A stretch of DNA of 64,000 nt, from assembly GCF_030160455.1 (NCBI RefSeq), contig NZ_BSOJ01000010.1, positions 41,231-105,230 of the forward strand. Direction: 5' to 3'. The stretch's first letter is position 1, and every line of letters starts with the position of its first letter. The position numbers and the translations under genes were made by a program. The notes below the pieces were generated by a model. That model did not search any database. It saw nothing but the letters and a program-made list of their open reading frames with translations, and was not told the DNA's origin. Below, one piece after another: positions 8,819-21,025 of this stretch. This DNA is from Limnobacter litoralis. GTDB lineage: Bacteria; Pseudomonadota; Gammaproteobacteria; Burkholderiales; Burkholderiaceae_B.

Positions 8819-11602
8819 TCAGTGGGCTTCTTCCCAGTTTTTGCCGGTGCCGCAACCCACTTCCAGTGGCACCCGCAAATTGGCCACACCCGTCATGATG
8901 CCGGGCACCTCTTTCTGAATACGGTCCAGCTCGGCCTGCGGCACCTCAAAAATCACCTCATCGTGCACCTGCATGATCATCTTGGTGGCCAAATTCTCGG
9001 ATTTCAGCCACGCAGACAGTTTCACCATGGCCATCTTGATCAGGTCGGCCGAGGTGCCCTGCATGGGTGCGTTGATGGCGGCGCGTTCGGCGGCAGCACG
9101 TCTGGGCCCGTTGGGGCTTTTGATCTCCGGCAACCACAATCGTCTGCCAAACACGGTGCTGACGTAGCCTTGTTGCTTGGCAGTGCTTCGCACATTTTCC
9201 ATGTAAGTGGCCACGCCAGGGTAGCGGGCAAAATACCGGTCGATGTACAACTTGGCTGCTTCACGGGAAATACCAAGATTGCCAGCCAAACCAAACGCAC
9301 TCATGCCGTAAATCAAGCCAAAATTGATGACTTTGGCAGTCCGGCGCTGATCTGAATTGACGCTGTCCAGCGGCACCGAGAAAATTTCGGCTGCAGTGGC
9401 GGAGTGAATATCCAGTCCGTCATTGAAAGCACGAATGAGTGTCTCGTCGCCGGAAATGTGCGCCATGATTCGCAGCTCGATTTGTGAATAATCGGCAGAC
9501 ACCAGCACGTGACCTTCAGGCGCCACGAAAGCCTCCCTGACGCGGCGCCCTTCGGGCGTGCGCACAGGAATGTTCTGCAGATTGGGGTCGTTGCTGGCCA
9601 GACGACCGGTCACAGCCACTGCTTGAGCGTAGTTGGTGTGCACGCGCCCTGTTCTGGCGTTCACCATCTTGGGCAATTTGTCGGTGTAGGTGCTTTTCAA
9701 CTTGGCCAAACTGCGGTGTTCCAGCAATTTGGCGGGCAATGGGTAATCTTCAGCCAGCTTGGACAACACCTCTTCATCGGTTGAAGGTGCGCCACTGGCG
9801 GTCTTTTTGACCACGGGCAACTGGAGTTTGCCGAACAGCAATTCACCAATCTGCTTGGGCGAATTCAGGTTGAATGAGCCTCCCGCCAGCTCGAACGCCT
9901 GCGCTTCAATGTCGCGCAGCTTTTCGGCAATCTCGTCGCTTTGCTGGGCCAGCATGTCAGCGTTGATCAACACGCCATTGCGCTCCACTTCAAAAAGAAC
10001 CTGCGTGAAAGGCAACTCGACGGTTCGATACAACTGATCCAGTTCACCTTCGGCTTTCAATGCTTTTCCAAGCACCTGGTTCAAGCGGAAGGTGACTTCC
10101 GAATCTTCGGCCGCATATCGGGTTGCGGAATCAACAGACACCTGGGAGAAAGACACTTGAGCAGCCCCCTTACCGGCCACCTCTTCGTATTTGATGGTGT
10201 TGTAGTTCAGCCAGCGAAGGGCCAGTGCGTCCATGCCGTGGGGCTTGTGCGCCTCCAGCACGTAACTGGCAAGCATGGTGTCGTCCACCAACCCCTCCAC
10301 CGCCAAACCATGATTGGCAAGCACATGCAAATCGTATTTGGCGTTTTGAGCCACCTTGGGCGCACTGTGGTCCGCAAACCAGGGGCGCAGCGCATCCAGT
10401 ATGGCGTCCATCGGCAATTGTGGATCACTGGTCAGGTCTTCGTGTCGTAGCGGAATGTAGTAACCAGTTCCGGCCTCCCAGGCCAGGGAAAGGCCCACTA
10501 TTTCGGCATTCATGGGTTCAAGGGAAGTGGTCTCTGTGTCGAAAGCCACCACCACGCCGGCCTTTGAAGCAGACCACAGCGTTTGACACAGGGCATCAAA
10601 CGCCTCTGCCGTGTTGATGCACACGGTTTTGATGCTGTCGATGTTTTGCGTGGGGGAGTCGAACAGACTGACGGCTGGTGTTGCATCGTCAGGGTGAACT
10701 GGCGCGGCAGGCGCGGATTCCTCTTCTGCTGTGCCGCCCAGCGCGCGATACCAGGTTTTAAACTCAAACCGCTTGAACAGCTCTTTCAACTGATCGGTGT
10801 CTTCCTGCGCCGCTTTCAGGTCCGATTCAATGCGGATTGCATGAGGCAATTCACAATCCACCTTGATGGTGACCAGAAATTTGGCTGTGGGCAGCCAATC
10901 TAGTGCGGCATTCAGGTTTTCTCCGACCTTGCCCTTGATGTGCTGGGCATTCTTGATCACATTGTCGAGTGTTTGATATTCAGCCAACCATTTGGCTGCT
11001 GTCTTGGGCCCGACCTTTTCTACGCCCGGTACGTTGTCGACGGTGTCGCCAACCAAACTGAGGTAGTCAATAATCTGCTCGGGATAAACACCGAATTTCT
11101 CATACACAGTGTCGCGGGTATAAACCACGTTTTTCATGGTGTCGACCAATCGGATTCGATCACTGACCAACTGCGCCATGTCTTTGTCACCCGTGGAAAT
11201 CACCACTTCATCAAAACCCTGCGCGATGGCCTGGTGGGCAAGTGTGCCTATGACGTCGTCGGCTTCAATGCCTGGTTCGATGATAACCGGCCACCCCAAA
11301 GCCTTGGTGATCTCGTGGATCGGCGGAATCTGCGCAGCCAGATCTTCTGGCATACTTGCCCGGTTGGCTTTGTACTCTGGAAACACGTCGTCGCGAAAGG
11401 TTTTGCCGGGCGCGTCAAACACGCAGGCGATGCAATCGGCAGTCAGTTCGTCGGTGGTGTGGTCAGAGCGCAGCCGCCTGAGCATGTTCACCACGCCGTA
11501 GATAGCGCCGGTTGGCTCGCCAGCCCGGTTTCGCAAGTCCGGCATGGCGTGAAATGCCCGATACAGATAACTTGATCCATCGACCAGGAGTAATCGCTTC
11601 AT
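8819..11602 (-). CDS. polA: DNA polymerase I
   Basis: Replication and repair polymerase that removes RNA primers and fills gaps; 927 residues, close to the E. coli length. The N-terminal 5'-nuclease domain runs from MKRLLLVDGSSYLYRAF to about 300. An intact 3'-5' proofreading domain begins at VVAFDTETTSLE (the DxE motif is kept). The polymerase domain has motif A (DYSQIELRIMAHISGDE), motif B (RRTAKVINFGLIYG) and motif C (MQVHDEVIFEV). The frame is open about 660 bases further upstream, but the conserved start is the ATG at 11602, which directly abuts the start of the divergent LOG gene. Confidence 0.98.
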   Translation of the reverse strand: MKRLLLVDGSSYLYRAFHAMPDLRNRAGEPTGAIYGVVNMLRRLRSDHTTDELTADCIACVFDAPGKTFRDDVFPEYKANRASMPEDLAAQIPPIHEITKALGWPVIIEPGIEADDVIGTLAHQAIAQGFDEVVISTGDKDMAQLVSDRIRLVDTMKNVVYTRDTVYEKFGVYPEQIIDYLSLVGDTVDNVPGVEKVGPKTAAKWLAEYQTLDNVIKNAQHIKGKVGENLNAALDWLPTAKFLVTIKVDCELPHAIRIESDLKAAQEDTDQLKELFKRFEFKTWYRALGGTAEEESAPAAPVHPDDATPAVSLFDSPTQNIDSIKTVCINTAEAFDALCQTLWSASKAGVVVAFDTETTSLEPMNAEIVGLSLAWEAGTGYYIPLRHEDLTSDPQLPMDAILDALRPWFADHSAPKVAQNAKYDLHVLANHGLAVEGLVDDTMLASYVLEAHKPHGMDALALRWLNYNTIKYEEVAGKGAAQVSFSQVSVDSATRYAAEDSEVTFRLNQVLGKALKAEGELDQLYRTVELPFTQVLFEVERNGVLINADMLAQQSDEIAEKLRDIEAQAFELAGGSFNLNSPKQIGELLFGKLQLPVVKKTASGAPSTDEEVLSKLAEDYPLPAKLLEHRSLAKLKSTYTDKLPKMVNARTGRVHTNYAQAVAVTGRLASNDPNLQNIPVRTPEGRRVREAFVAPEGHVLVSADYSQIELRIMAHISGDETLIRAFNDGLDIHSATAAEIFSVPLDSVNSDQRRTAKVINFGLIYGMSAFGLAGNLGISREAAKLYIDRYFARYPGVATYMENVRSTAKQQGYVSTVFGRRLWLPEIKSPNGPRRAAAERAAINAPMQGTSADLIKMAMVKLSAWLKSENLATKMIMQVHDEVIFEVPQAELDRIQKEVPGIMTGVANLRVPLEVGCGTGKNWEEAH

Positions 11603-12340
11603 ATGGTGACCAATAACAAGAATGTTCCAACACTTCGCCACTTGCCGTCCAAAGACCAGTCCACCGCCGTGAAGGCCAGGGAATCGTGGCACGTGCTGGG
11701 AATTATGGCAGAGTTCATCGAAGCGACTGAGAAGCTGTCGGCAATTCGGCCATCCGTGTCCATCTTTGGCAGTGCAAGAACCAAACTGGACCACCCCTAC
11801 TACGCCCTGACCGAGCAGATTGCACGCCAATTGTCGGACGCAGGCTTTGCCGTCATCAGCGGTGGGGGCCCGGGCATCATGGAAGCCGCCAACAAGGGGG
11901 CACATGCGGGCAAATCGCCCAGCGTCGGCCTGAACATCGAGTTGCCCCACGAGCAGCACGGCAACCCCTACCAGAATATTTCCCTGACCTTTCGCCACTT
12001 TTTTGCCCGCAAGGTTGCTTTTGCAAAATACGCCAGCGCCTATGTGGTCATGCCGGGCGGATTTGGCACGCTCGATGAAATGTTCGAGGCCCTGACCCTG
12101 ATCCAGACCAACAAAGGTCGACGCATTCCAATCATGCTGGTGGGGCAGCAATTCTGGGGTGGCTTGATTGACTGGATTCGAGCCACTTTGTTGGCTGAGG
12201 GCATGATCAGCCCTGAAGACATGAACCTCTTTCAGGTCGTTGAAACCCCCGATGAAGTCTTGCAAAGTATTTTTGATTTCTACGAAAAACGGACCTTCAA
12301 CCCCTCAGACAGTGAGACCGAAAAGCTGCTGGACTTATAA
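11603..12340 (+). CDS. LOG-family protein (TIGR00730-type Rossmann-fold nucleotide hydrolase)
   Basis: Predicted nucleoside 5'-monophosphate phosphoribohydrolase of the LOG (lysine decarboxylase-like) family, 245 residues. The nucleotide-binding and catalytic motifs are GGGPGIMEAANKGA (about 89-102) and PGGFGTLDEMFEA (about 150-162). ATG 11603 gives the family's conserved KARESWHVLGIMAEF N-terminal helix; GTG at 11606 is a close alternative. The bacterial physiological substrate is uncertain, despite the plant cytokinin-activation name. The gene starts immediately beside the polA start on the other strand. Confidence 0.9.
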   Translation: MVTNNKNVPTLRHLPSKDQSTAVKARESWHVLGIMAEFIEATEKLSAIRPSVSIFGSARTKLDHPYYALTEQIARQLSDAGFAVISGGGPGIMEAANKGAHAGKSPSVGLNIELPHEQHGNPYQNISLTFRHFFARKVAFAKYASAYVVMPGGFGTLDEMFEALTLIQTNKGRRIPIMLVGQQFWGGLIDWIRATLLAEGMISPEDMNLFQVVETPDEVLQSIFDFYEKRTFNPSDSETEKLLDL

Positions 12341-12393
12341 AGTCGGCAGAACACAGGTAAAATTCGGGCTGCCCGATCTCAGAGGAACTATGT

Positions 12394-13347
12394 ATGGCTG
12401 TTTTCACCCGCGTCACCCATGACGAAATCCAGCACTGGCTGGGCGACCTGGCGTGTGGAGAACTTCAATCGTTTGAAGGCATTGCCTCCGGCATTGAAAA
12501 CACCAACTACTTTGTCAACACCTGCAAAGGCAGATACGTGTTGACCATTTTCGAGAAACTGACCGATCGTGAGCTGCCTTTTTATCTGGGTCTGATGCAG
12601 CACCTTGCGGGCAAGGGTTTGCCGGTGCCAGGCCCGATCGCCAGTCGCGACGGCGCTCTGTTTCGACCACTGCAAGGCAAACCAGCCACCTTGGTCAACT
12701 GCCTTGCAGGTTCATCGGTGACCCACCCAACGCCTTTGCAATGCGAAGAAATCGGCCGATTCAGTGCGAAAGCCCACCTGGCCGCAGCCGACTTTGCAGG
12801 CACTCTTGAAAACCCACGCAACTTGAGCTGGATTGTCAGCGCCGCGCGCGCAATCAAGCCACACCTGCCCGCTGAAGAACTGAGCCTGCTTGAAGATGAA
12901 ATTCTGTTTCAGACTCAATTGAGCCGCAGCGCGGATTACCAAAGCCTGGAGAAAGGGGCCGTACACGCTGACCTGTTCAAAGACAATGCCTTGATGCAGG
13001 GCGAACACCTGGGTGGTGTGATTGACTTTTACTTCGCAGGGGTAGACACCTATCTGTTTGACCTTGCCGTGACAGCCAACGACTGGTGTATCGATGTGAA
13101 CACTGGCGAATTTCTGGAACCTCAGTTGCGTGCGCTGGTTCACGGATATTCCGAGCATCGCCCGTTCCCGGATGCTGAAAAGCGTTTGTGGCAGGGTATG
13201 CTTCGTGCTGCGGCATTGCGATTCTGGACCTCGCGCCTGAGCGATTACTTCATGCCCAGAGAGGCGGAAGTCCTGAATGTTAAAGACCCGCGTCATTTTG
13301 AACGCGTGCTGAAGGCAAGGCGGCAATCCATTCCGTTCGAGTTGTAA
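12394..13347 (+). CDS. thrB: Homoserine kinase, aminoglycoside-phosphotransferase-fold type
   Basis: Phosphorylates L-homoserine in threonine biosynthesis. It is the protein-kinase-like (APH fold) ThrB of beta- and alphaproteobacteria, not the GHMP-kinase form; 317 residues. The N-terminal lobe has GIASGIENTNYFVNT, the catalytic loop is HADLFKDN (HxDxxxxN) and the metal-binding strand is GVIDFYFAG. It begins 53 bases after the LOG gene and is followed 16 bases later by the membrane-protein gene, so all three may share a transcript. Confidence 0.95.
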   Translation: MAVFTRVTHDEIQHWLGDLACGELQSFEGIASGIENTNYFVNTCKGRYVLTIFEKLTDRELPFYLGLMQHLAGKGLPVPGPIASRDGALFRPLQGKPATLVNCLAGSSVTHPTPLQCEEIGRFSAKAHLAAADFAGTLENPRNLSWIVSAARAIKPHLPAEELSLLEDEILFQTQLSRSADYQSLEKGAVHADLFKDNALMQGEHLGGVIDFYFAGVDTYLFDLAVTANDWCIDVNTGEFLEPQLRALVHGYSEHRPFPDAEKRLWQGMLRAAALRFWTSRLSDYFMPREAEVLNVKDPRHFERVLKARRQSIPFEL

Positions 13348-13363
13348 TTTACAGGATACTGAA

Positions 13364-14179
13364 GTGGGGACACACGTACACACCTGCCGGCCAAGCACCG
13401 GTTGGGACTGGCTGATCGAAGGTCTGAGACTGTTCAGACGCAAACCTGGCGAAATGTTTTTGCTGGGCAACACCTATTTGTTTGTGCTGCTGTTTGTGGG
13501 TATGTTGGTGCCTTGGCTGGGCGGACCACTGATGACGCTGATTACCCCTGGGCTTGGTGCCGGAATCATGATCGCCAGCAAGATGGGCGCAAACGGCATG
13601 CGGGTAACGCCCGTGCAAATGTTTGCGGGTTTTACAGAAAATCGCAAGAAAAACCTGAACCCCCTGCTGTGCCTGGGCGCTGTGTTCACAGTGTGCTTTG
13701 CGCTGATCAAATTGCTGGCCTACCTGGCCCTGGGCCCACAGCCCATGGCGGATCTGGCACAAATTGAAAACGGCGGAGCCAATACCGCGCAGATGGCAGA
13801 GCTTGCCACCTACATGGTCACTTACAGTGCGTTTGTCAGCGTGGCATCCATTCCAGTCATTTTGCTGTTTTGGTATGCCCCAGCTTTGGTGGTGTGGCAC
13901 GGCATGTCAGCCTGGAAAGCCCTGTTTGCCAGCTGGGTAGCCACCTGGCGCAACAAGGCCACTTTTGTGATTTTCGGAATGGGCTGGGTACTGCTGACGC
14001 TCGGGCTTGGCGTTGGCATGGCGATCCTGTTCAACCTCTTGGGGGCACCCTTGATGCTTTTGATGGTGATGAACATACTGACATCCGCCATCGTCATGGG
14101 AATCACGTTTGGAGCGCTTTACCCCAGCTACCGGTCAGTGTTTGAACACGACCCACATCACCTGGACATCACGATTTAG
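13364..14179 (+). CDS. BPSS1780-family integral membrane protein
   Basis: Predicted inner-membrane protein of 271 residues with an amphipathic N-terminal segment (WDWLIEGLRLFRRKPGEM) followed by about six hydrophobic helices. The layout matches the BPSS1780 family of Burkholderiales, whose role is unknown. The start is GTG, with AGGA ten bases upstream. It lies downstream of thrB on the same strand. Its 3' end overlaps the convergent helicase gene by 11 bases. Confidence 0.75.
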   Translation: MGTHVHTCRPSTGWDWLIEGLRLFRRKPGEMFLLGNTYLFVLLFVGMLVPWLGGPLMTLITPGLGAGIMIASKMGANGMRVTPVQMFAGFTENRKKNLNPLLCLGAVFTVCFALIKLLAYLALGPQPMADLAQIENGGANTAQMAELATYMVTYSAFVSVASIPVILLFWYAPALVVWHGMSAWKALFASWVATWRNKATFVIFGMGWVLLTLGLGVGMAILFNLLGAPLMLLMVMNILTSAIVMGITFGALYPSYRSVFEHDPHHLDITI

Positions 14180-16412
14180 TCAGCTTGGCGAGGCTGAGCA
14201 TCAGCCACTTCATGCCCTGTGCACCAAAGTTGATTTGAATGCGCTGCTCCTCGCCCTCCCCCTCGTAGGCCACCACCACGCCGTCGCCAAACCGAGCGTG
14301 GTTAACACCTGTACCGATCGGATAGGGCCGGGGTGCCTTGCTGGTGTAAGACAAGGCAGCCCGATTGCCGTGAATCGACTGAGCACCCCAGCCGATCTGA
14401 TTGTCGAGTCCACTCCATCCCTGTGATGCAATGTGCGCGCGCTTGGGCGTCAACCACTTCAGGACGTTTTCGGGGAGTTCATCCAGAAATCGCGAACGCA
14501 AGTGATACCGGATCTGACCATGCAGCATGCGTTGTTGCGCATGGGACAAATAAAGCTGCTCTCTGGCGCGCGTAATGGCCACATACATCAGCCTTCGCTC
14601 TTCCTCAACACCATCCACCGCTCCCCCATCGCTGCCAGACACGGAGGTGCTCAAGCTGTTTTCATGGGGAAACAGACCTTCCTCAAGACCGGTTACAAAC
14701 ACACAATGAAACTCAAGGCCTTTGGCCGAGTGAACAGTCATCAGTTGCACAGCGTCTTGCCCCGCCGCGGCCGCATTGTCACCCGCCTCAAGAGAAGCGT
14801 GCGACAGAAAGTCGGCCAGTGGCGTGGTCAACTTTTCCTCATCCAGCATGGTGGCCGGGGTGTCCTGATAATACCCCTCTGACACCGAAAAAGAGGCTGC
14901 GGCGTTGACCAGTTCTTTCAAGTTCTCGACCCGATCTTCGCCGTCTTTGTCTTTTTCAAAGTGGGCGATCAGACCTGAATCGTGGATCACCTTGTCCACC
15001 AGTTCGGGCAAAGGCATGCCACGGGTCTCAAAGCGCATGCGATCAATCAGATCAGCAAACTTCTGCAATGAGGCCTGGCTTCTGCCCTGCATACCGACAA
15101 TGGCGCGAAACAGCGATGTACCCTGCGCAGTGGCTGTGTCTTGCAATTGCTCGATCGTGCGTGAGCCGATGCCACGCACCGGAAAATTCACGACCCGGCT
15201 GAATGAATTGTCGTCGTCTGCATTGTCCAGCAATCGCAGATAGGCCAATGCGTGCTTGATTTCAGCGCGTTCAAAAAAACGCAGGCCCCCATACACGCGA
15301 TAGGCTATTCCGGCATTGAACAGACCCTGCTCAATGACGCGTGATTGCGCATTGGAACGATACAACACGGCAATGTCCGATCTGGAAAACCCCTCTTCAA
15401 GCACCAGCTTTTTAATGCGCTCAATGACGAACGCCGCTTCATCCTGGTCGCTGGTGGCCTCGTAGACGCGGATGGGTTCGCCCTCGCCGGCTTGGGTCCA
15501 AAGCTCTTTACCCAGTCGAGACTTGTTGTTGGAGATCAACGCATTGGCGGCAGTTAACACATTGCCGACAGACCGGTAATTCTGCTCCAGCTTGATCCGG
15601 TTCTGCACATTGAAATCCAGTTCAAACTGGGCCATGTTGGCCACGCGTGCACCCCGAAACGCGTAGATGGACTGGTCGTCATCGCCCACTGCGAAAATAC
15701 AGCCCTGCTCTCCGGCAAGACGCTTCAGCCAGTTGTATTGCAAGGCATTGGTGTCCTGAAACTCGTCGACCAGAATGTATTTGAACCGCGCCTGATAATG
15801 CGCACGCAATGCCGGGTTGGCCCCCAGCAATTCAAAAGAGCGAAGCAGCAGTTCTGAGAAGTCGACCACCCCCTCACGCTGGCACTGCATTTCATAGGCC
15901 TCGTACAGGCGCACCATCATGCGGTGGTACTCGTCGTAGGCGTCCACGTCTTTCGGGCGCAGCCCCTGCTCCTTGGCTGCCCCCACAAAATGAGCCAACT
16001 GCTTGGGTGGAAATTTTTCAGCATCTATGCCCAGCACCTTGTACATCCGTTTGATGGCAGAAAGCTGGTCTTGAGTGTCGAGAATCTGGAAGGCCTGGGG
16101 CAAACCCGCCTCTTTCCAGTGAGCCCGAAGCATGCGATTGCACAACCCGTGAAAAGTGCCCACCCACATGCTGCGGGTGTTGATCGGCAACATCGCGGAT
16201 ATCCGCGTTAGCATTTCTTTGGCGGCCTTGTTGGTGAAGGTCACCGCCAACACGCCACTTGGGCCCACTTGCCCGGTTTGAATCAACCACGCAATCCGTG
16301 CGGTCAACACCTTGGTTTTTCCACTGCCAGCACCAGCCAGAATAAGCGCAGACGCGCGAGGCAAGGTAACGGCGGCAAGTTGTTCAGGATTCAGCGTTTC
16401 AAGTAGGGACAC
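14169..16412 (-). CDS. uvrD: UvrD/Rep-type superfamily 1A DNA helicase
   Basis: 3'-5' DNA helicase for repair or replication restart, 747 residues. It has Q-motif LNPEQLAAV, Walker A AGAGSGKT (about 27-34), Walker B VDEFQDTN, motif III GDDDQSIYAFRGA, motif V TVHSAKGLEF and motif VI YVAITRAREQLYL. A C-terminal Tudor-like tail (RFGDGVVVAYEGEG) is typical of PcrA/UvrD. The proteobacterial gene called uvrD is the closest fit; Rep lacks this tail. The AAA motor is complete and looks functional. Confidence 0.92.
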   Translation of the reverse strand: MSLLETLNPEQLAAVTLPRASALILAGAGSGKTKVLTARIAWLIQTGQVGPSGVLAVTFTNKAAKEMLTRISAMLPINTRSMWVGTFHGLCNRMLRAHWKEAGLPQAFQILDTQDQLSAIKRMYKVLGIDAEKFPPKQLAHFVGAAKEQGLRPKDVDAYDEYHRMMVRLYEAYEMQCQREGVVDFSELLLRSFELLGANPALRAHYQARFKYILVDEFQDTNALQYNWLKRLAGEQGCIFAVGDDDQSIYAFRGARVANMAQFELDFNVQNRIKLEQNYRSVGNVLTAANALISNNKSRLGKELWTQAGEGEPIRVYEATSDQDEAAFVIERIKKLVLEEGFSRSDIAVLYRSNAQSRVIEQGLFNAGIAYRVYGGLRFFERAEIKHALAYLRLLDNADDDNSFSRVVNFPVRGIGSRTIEQLQDTATAQGTSLFRAIVGMQGRSQASLQKFADLIDRMRFETRGMPLPELVDKVIHDSGLIAHFEKDKDGEDRVENLKELVNAAASFSVSEGYYQDTPATMLDEEKLTTPLADFLSHASLEAGDNAAAAGQDAVQLMTVHSAKGLEFHCVFVTGLEEGLFPHENSLSTSVSGSDGGAVDGVEEERRLMYVAITRAREQLYLSHAQQRMLHGQIRYHLRSRFLDELPENVLKWLTPKRAHIASQGWSGLDNQIGWGAQSIHGNRAALSYTSKAPRPYPIGTGVNHARFGDGVVVAYEGEGEEQRIQINFGAQGMKWLMLSLAKLTKS

Positions 16413-16465
16413 AGGCTAAGCACACAGGCAGATGATTTGAACTGCTGTAGATTTTAACAGGAGAA

Positions 16466-16660
16466 TCAATCCCCTTTGCTGCCCGAGGCGGCATCAATGG
16501 CCGCAGATGCAGCAGAGCCTGCCACACTGACGCCGGCAGACACCACCGCCCCCGTGACCGAAATGGCAGCACCCGCAGTGGCGGAGGCCACAGCGCAGCC
16601 ACTTAAGGCAAAGGACCACAGCGGGGTCAATACCAGCAAACAAACCAAAGATCGCTTCAT
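16466..16660 (-). CDS. Small predicted lipoprotein
   Basis: A 64-residue precursor with a positively charged start (MKRS), hydrophobic core and lipobox FALSGC, giving a lipidated Cys near residue 22. The mature part is almost entirely Ala, Val, Ser and Gly with alternating AVVSAGVSVAGSAASAA, a low-complexity helical stretch, ending in a polar tail. It lies 53 bases upstream of the helicase gene on the same strand. The function is unknown. Codon use and the lipobox support a real gene. Confidence 0.65.
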   Translation of the reverse strand: MKRSLVCLLVLTPLWSFALSGCAVASATAGAAISVTGAVVSAGVSVAGSAASAAIDAASGSKGD

Positions 16661-16722
16661 TTTGTGAACCCCGTTGAAGATGTGCCATCGAGTGTAACGG
16701 CAAACCGGCTGGCTGGCTGTAA

Positions 16723-19455
<2,733 letters not shown>

Positions 19456-19473
19456 CTGGAGATCGTGTCACGC

Positions 19474-19965
19474 ATGCGACTGATCAAGCCCCTTTTACTG
19501 ATCACCCTCACCTTCTGGCTCACCGCCTGCGGATTTCAGCTGAGGGGTCAGTACAAGTTCGACTTTGACGCCATCAAGCTCGCGGGCATGGAGAAAAGTG
19601 ACGTCTACAGAATCATGGACCTTCAGCTTGAAATCAACGGCCTGAAAGTCAATGAGGGCGTCAAAGCCCCGCTTCGCTTGAACCTGATCCGTGAAAAGCG
19701 CGACCGCAGTGTGATCACCTTCAGCGCATCCGGCAGAGCACTCGAGGTGCGACTCACCTACGACCTGCAATACAGCGTGACTGACGCCAACGGCGATTAC
19801 TTGATCGCCACCACCGACTTGACGCAACGACGAGACCTGACCTACAACGACAATCAGTTGCTCAGCAGCGAAAACGAAGAAAGCAACCTGTATCAGGAGA
19901 TGCAGCAGGACATGGCACGCCAGATCGTGACCCGCCTCGCCAATCTCAAAGTCGCCAGCCAATGA
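19474..19965 (+). CDS. lptE: LPS assembly lipoprotein LptE
   Basis: Outer-membrane lipoprotein that plugs the LptD barrel and helps insert lipopolysaccharide. About 163 residues: signal peptide MRLIKPLLLITLTFWLTAC with lipobox LTAC, then the family hallmark GFQLRG straight after the Cys. The ATG at 19474 has GGAG 12 bases upstream; a GTG at 19465 is only three bases from the same GGAG and is less likely. The order leuS-lptE-holA is the conserved proteobacterial one. Confidence 0.92.
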   Translation: MRLIKPLLLITLTFWLTACGFQLRGQYKFDFDAIKLAGMEKSDVYRIMDLQLEINGLKVNEGVKAPLRLNLIREKRDRSVITFSASGRALEVRLTYDLQYSVTDANGDYLIATTDLTQRRDLTYNDNQLLSSENEESNLYQEMQQDMARQIVTRLANLKVASQ

Positions 19966-19975
19966 GGTCGCGGAG

Positions 19976-21025
19976 GTGAAAAAAATTGCCCTTGAACACT
20001 GGTTAAAGCCAGAACAGGGAAATCCCAAGCAGCCACAACTTTTCTGTATTTTTACGGATGAACCTCTGTTTTTAACCCAAGGCAGCGATCTGTATCGCAC
20101 CCGATTGCGTCTGAACACCCACTTTGAACGGCAGGTCATTGACGCAGACCGAAGTCTCGACCCACAAGCGTTTCTGGCGCTGTTCTCAGAGGTGTCCCTG
20201 TTTGGCGATCTTAGCCTCGTTGAATTGCGACTGACCCAACCGAAAATGAACAAGGACCTTGCTGAAGCGATCGACCAGGCGTGTCGATGGATGCAGCAGG
20301 GGCAATGTGATCATTGCCTGCTGGTCACCGGCCCCAGATTGAACAAAACCCAGGAAAAGTCCGCCGGTTTTTCATCTTTGCTTTCAACTGGCACCGAACT
20401 GGTTTGCAAAGCGATTACGAGCGCGAACATGGCCCAATGGATTTCGCAATCGGCTGAGCGCCTGGGTCTGAAAATGAGCCCTGACGGTTCAAACTGGCTG
20501 GCCGAGCGAACCGAGGGCAACTTGCTTGCGGCGCATCAGGCGCTTGAAAAGCTCGCCGTCGAGCACCAAGGGGCCATTTCGCTCGAACAGATTCAGCATG
20601 TTGCAAGCGACGCCGCACGCTACAATGTGTTTGACCTCGGCCCCAGCTTGCTTGCAGCCGACACACGACGCATATCCCGAATGATTGATGGTCTTCGCGC
20701 TGAGGGTGAATCCACTGTGCTGGTGCTTTGGACCTTGCAAGAAGAAATTAGGGCCATCCGTGAAACCCGTCTGCAGATGCATCGCGGCCTGCCTTTGGCG
20801 CAGGCCTGCCAGCAGGCGCGCATTTGGGGTGCTCGCCAACAACACATTGGCTCAGCCTTGAAACGCCACAACAGCGCCAGTCTGGAAGAATTGACGCGCT
20901 GGTGCTACACCGCTGAGAAAACCATCAAAGGTTTGCTCAAGGGTGAACCCTGGACTCTATTAGAATTGATCGGCATGGGCATTGCGGGTGTTTCCCCGCC
21001 CGCCCGAATTGGAATTGAATCATGA
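19976..21025 (+). CDS. holA: DNA polymerase III delta subunit
   Basis: Clamp-loader subunit that opens the beta clamp; 349 residues. The N-terminal AAA-like domain shows the HolA pattern, including [18 protein letters not shown] near 65-82, and the middle and collar regions carry [19 protein letters not shown] near 180. The start is GTG with a GGAG immediately upstream; the gap from lptE is ten bases. It ends with an ATGA overlap onto proA. Confidence 0.93.
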   Translation: MKKIALEHWLKPEQGNPKQPQLFCIFTDEPLFLTQGSDLYRTRLRLNTHFERQVIDADRSLDPQAFLALFSEVSLFGDLSLVELRLTQPKMNKDLAEAIDQACRWMQQGQCDHCLLVTGPRLNKTQEKSAGFSSLLSTGTELVCKAITSANMAQWISQSAERLGLKMSPDGSNWLAERTEGNLLAAHQALEKLAVEHQGAISLEQIQHVASDAARYNVFDLGPSLLAADTRRISRMIDGLRAEGESTVLVLWTLQEEIRAIRETRLQMHRGLPLAQACQQARIWGARQQHIGSALKRHNSASLEELTRWCYTAEKTIKGLLKGEPWTLLELIGMGIAGVSPPARIGIES

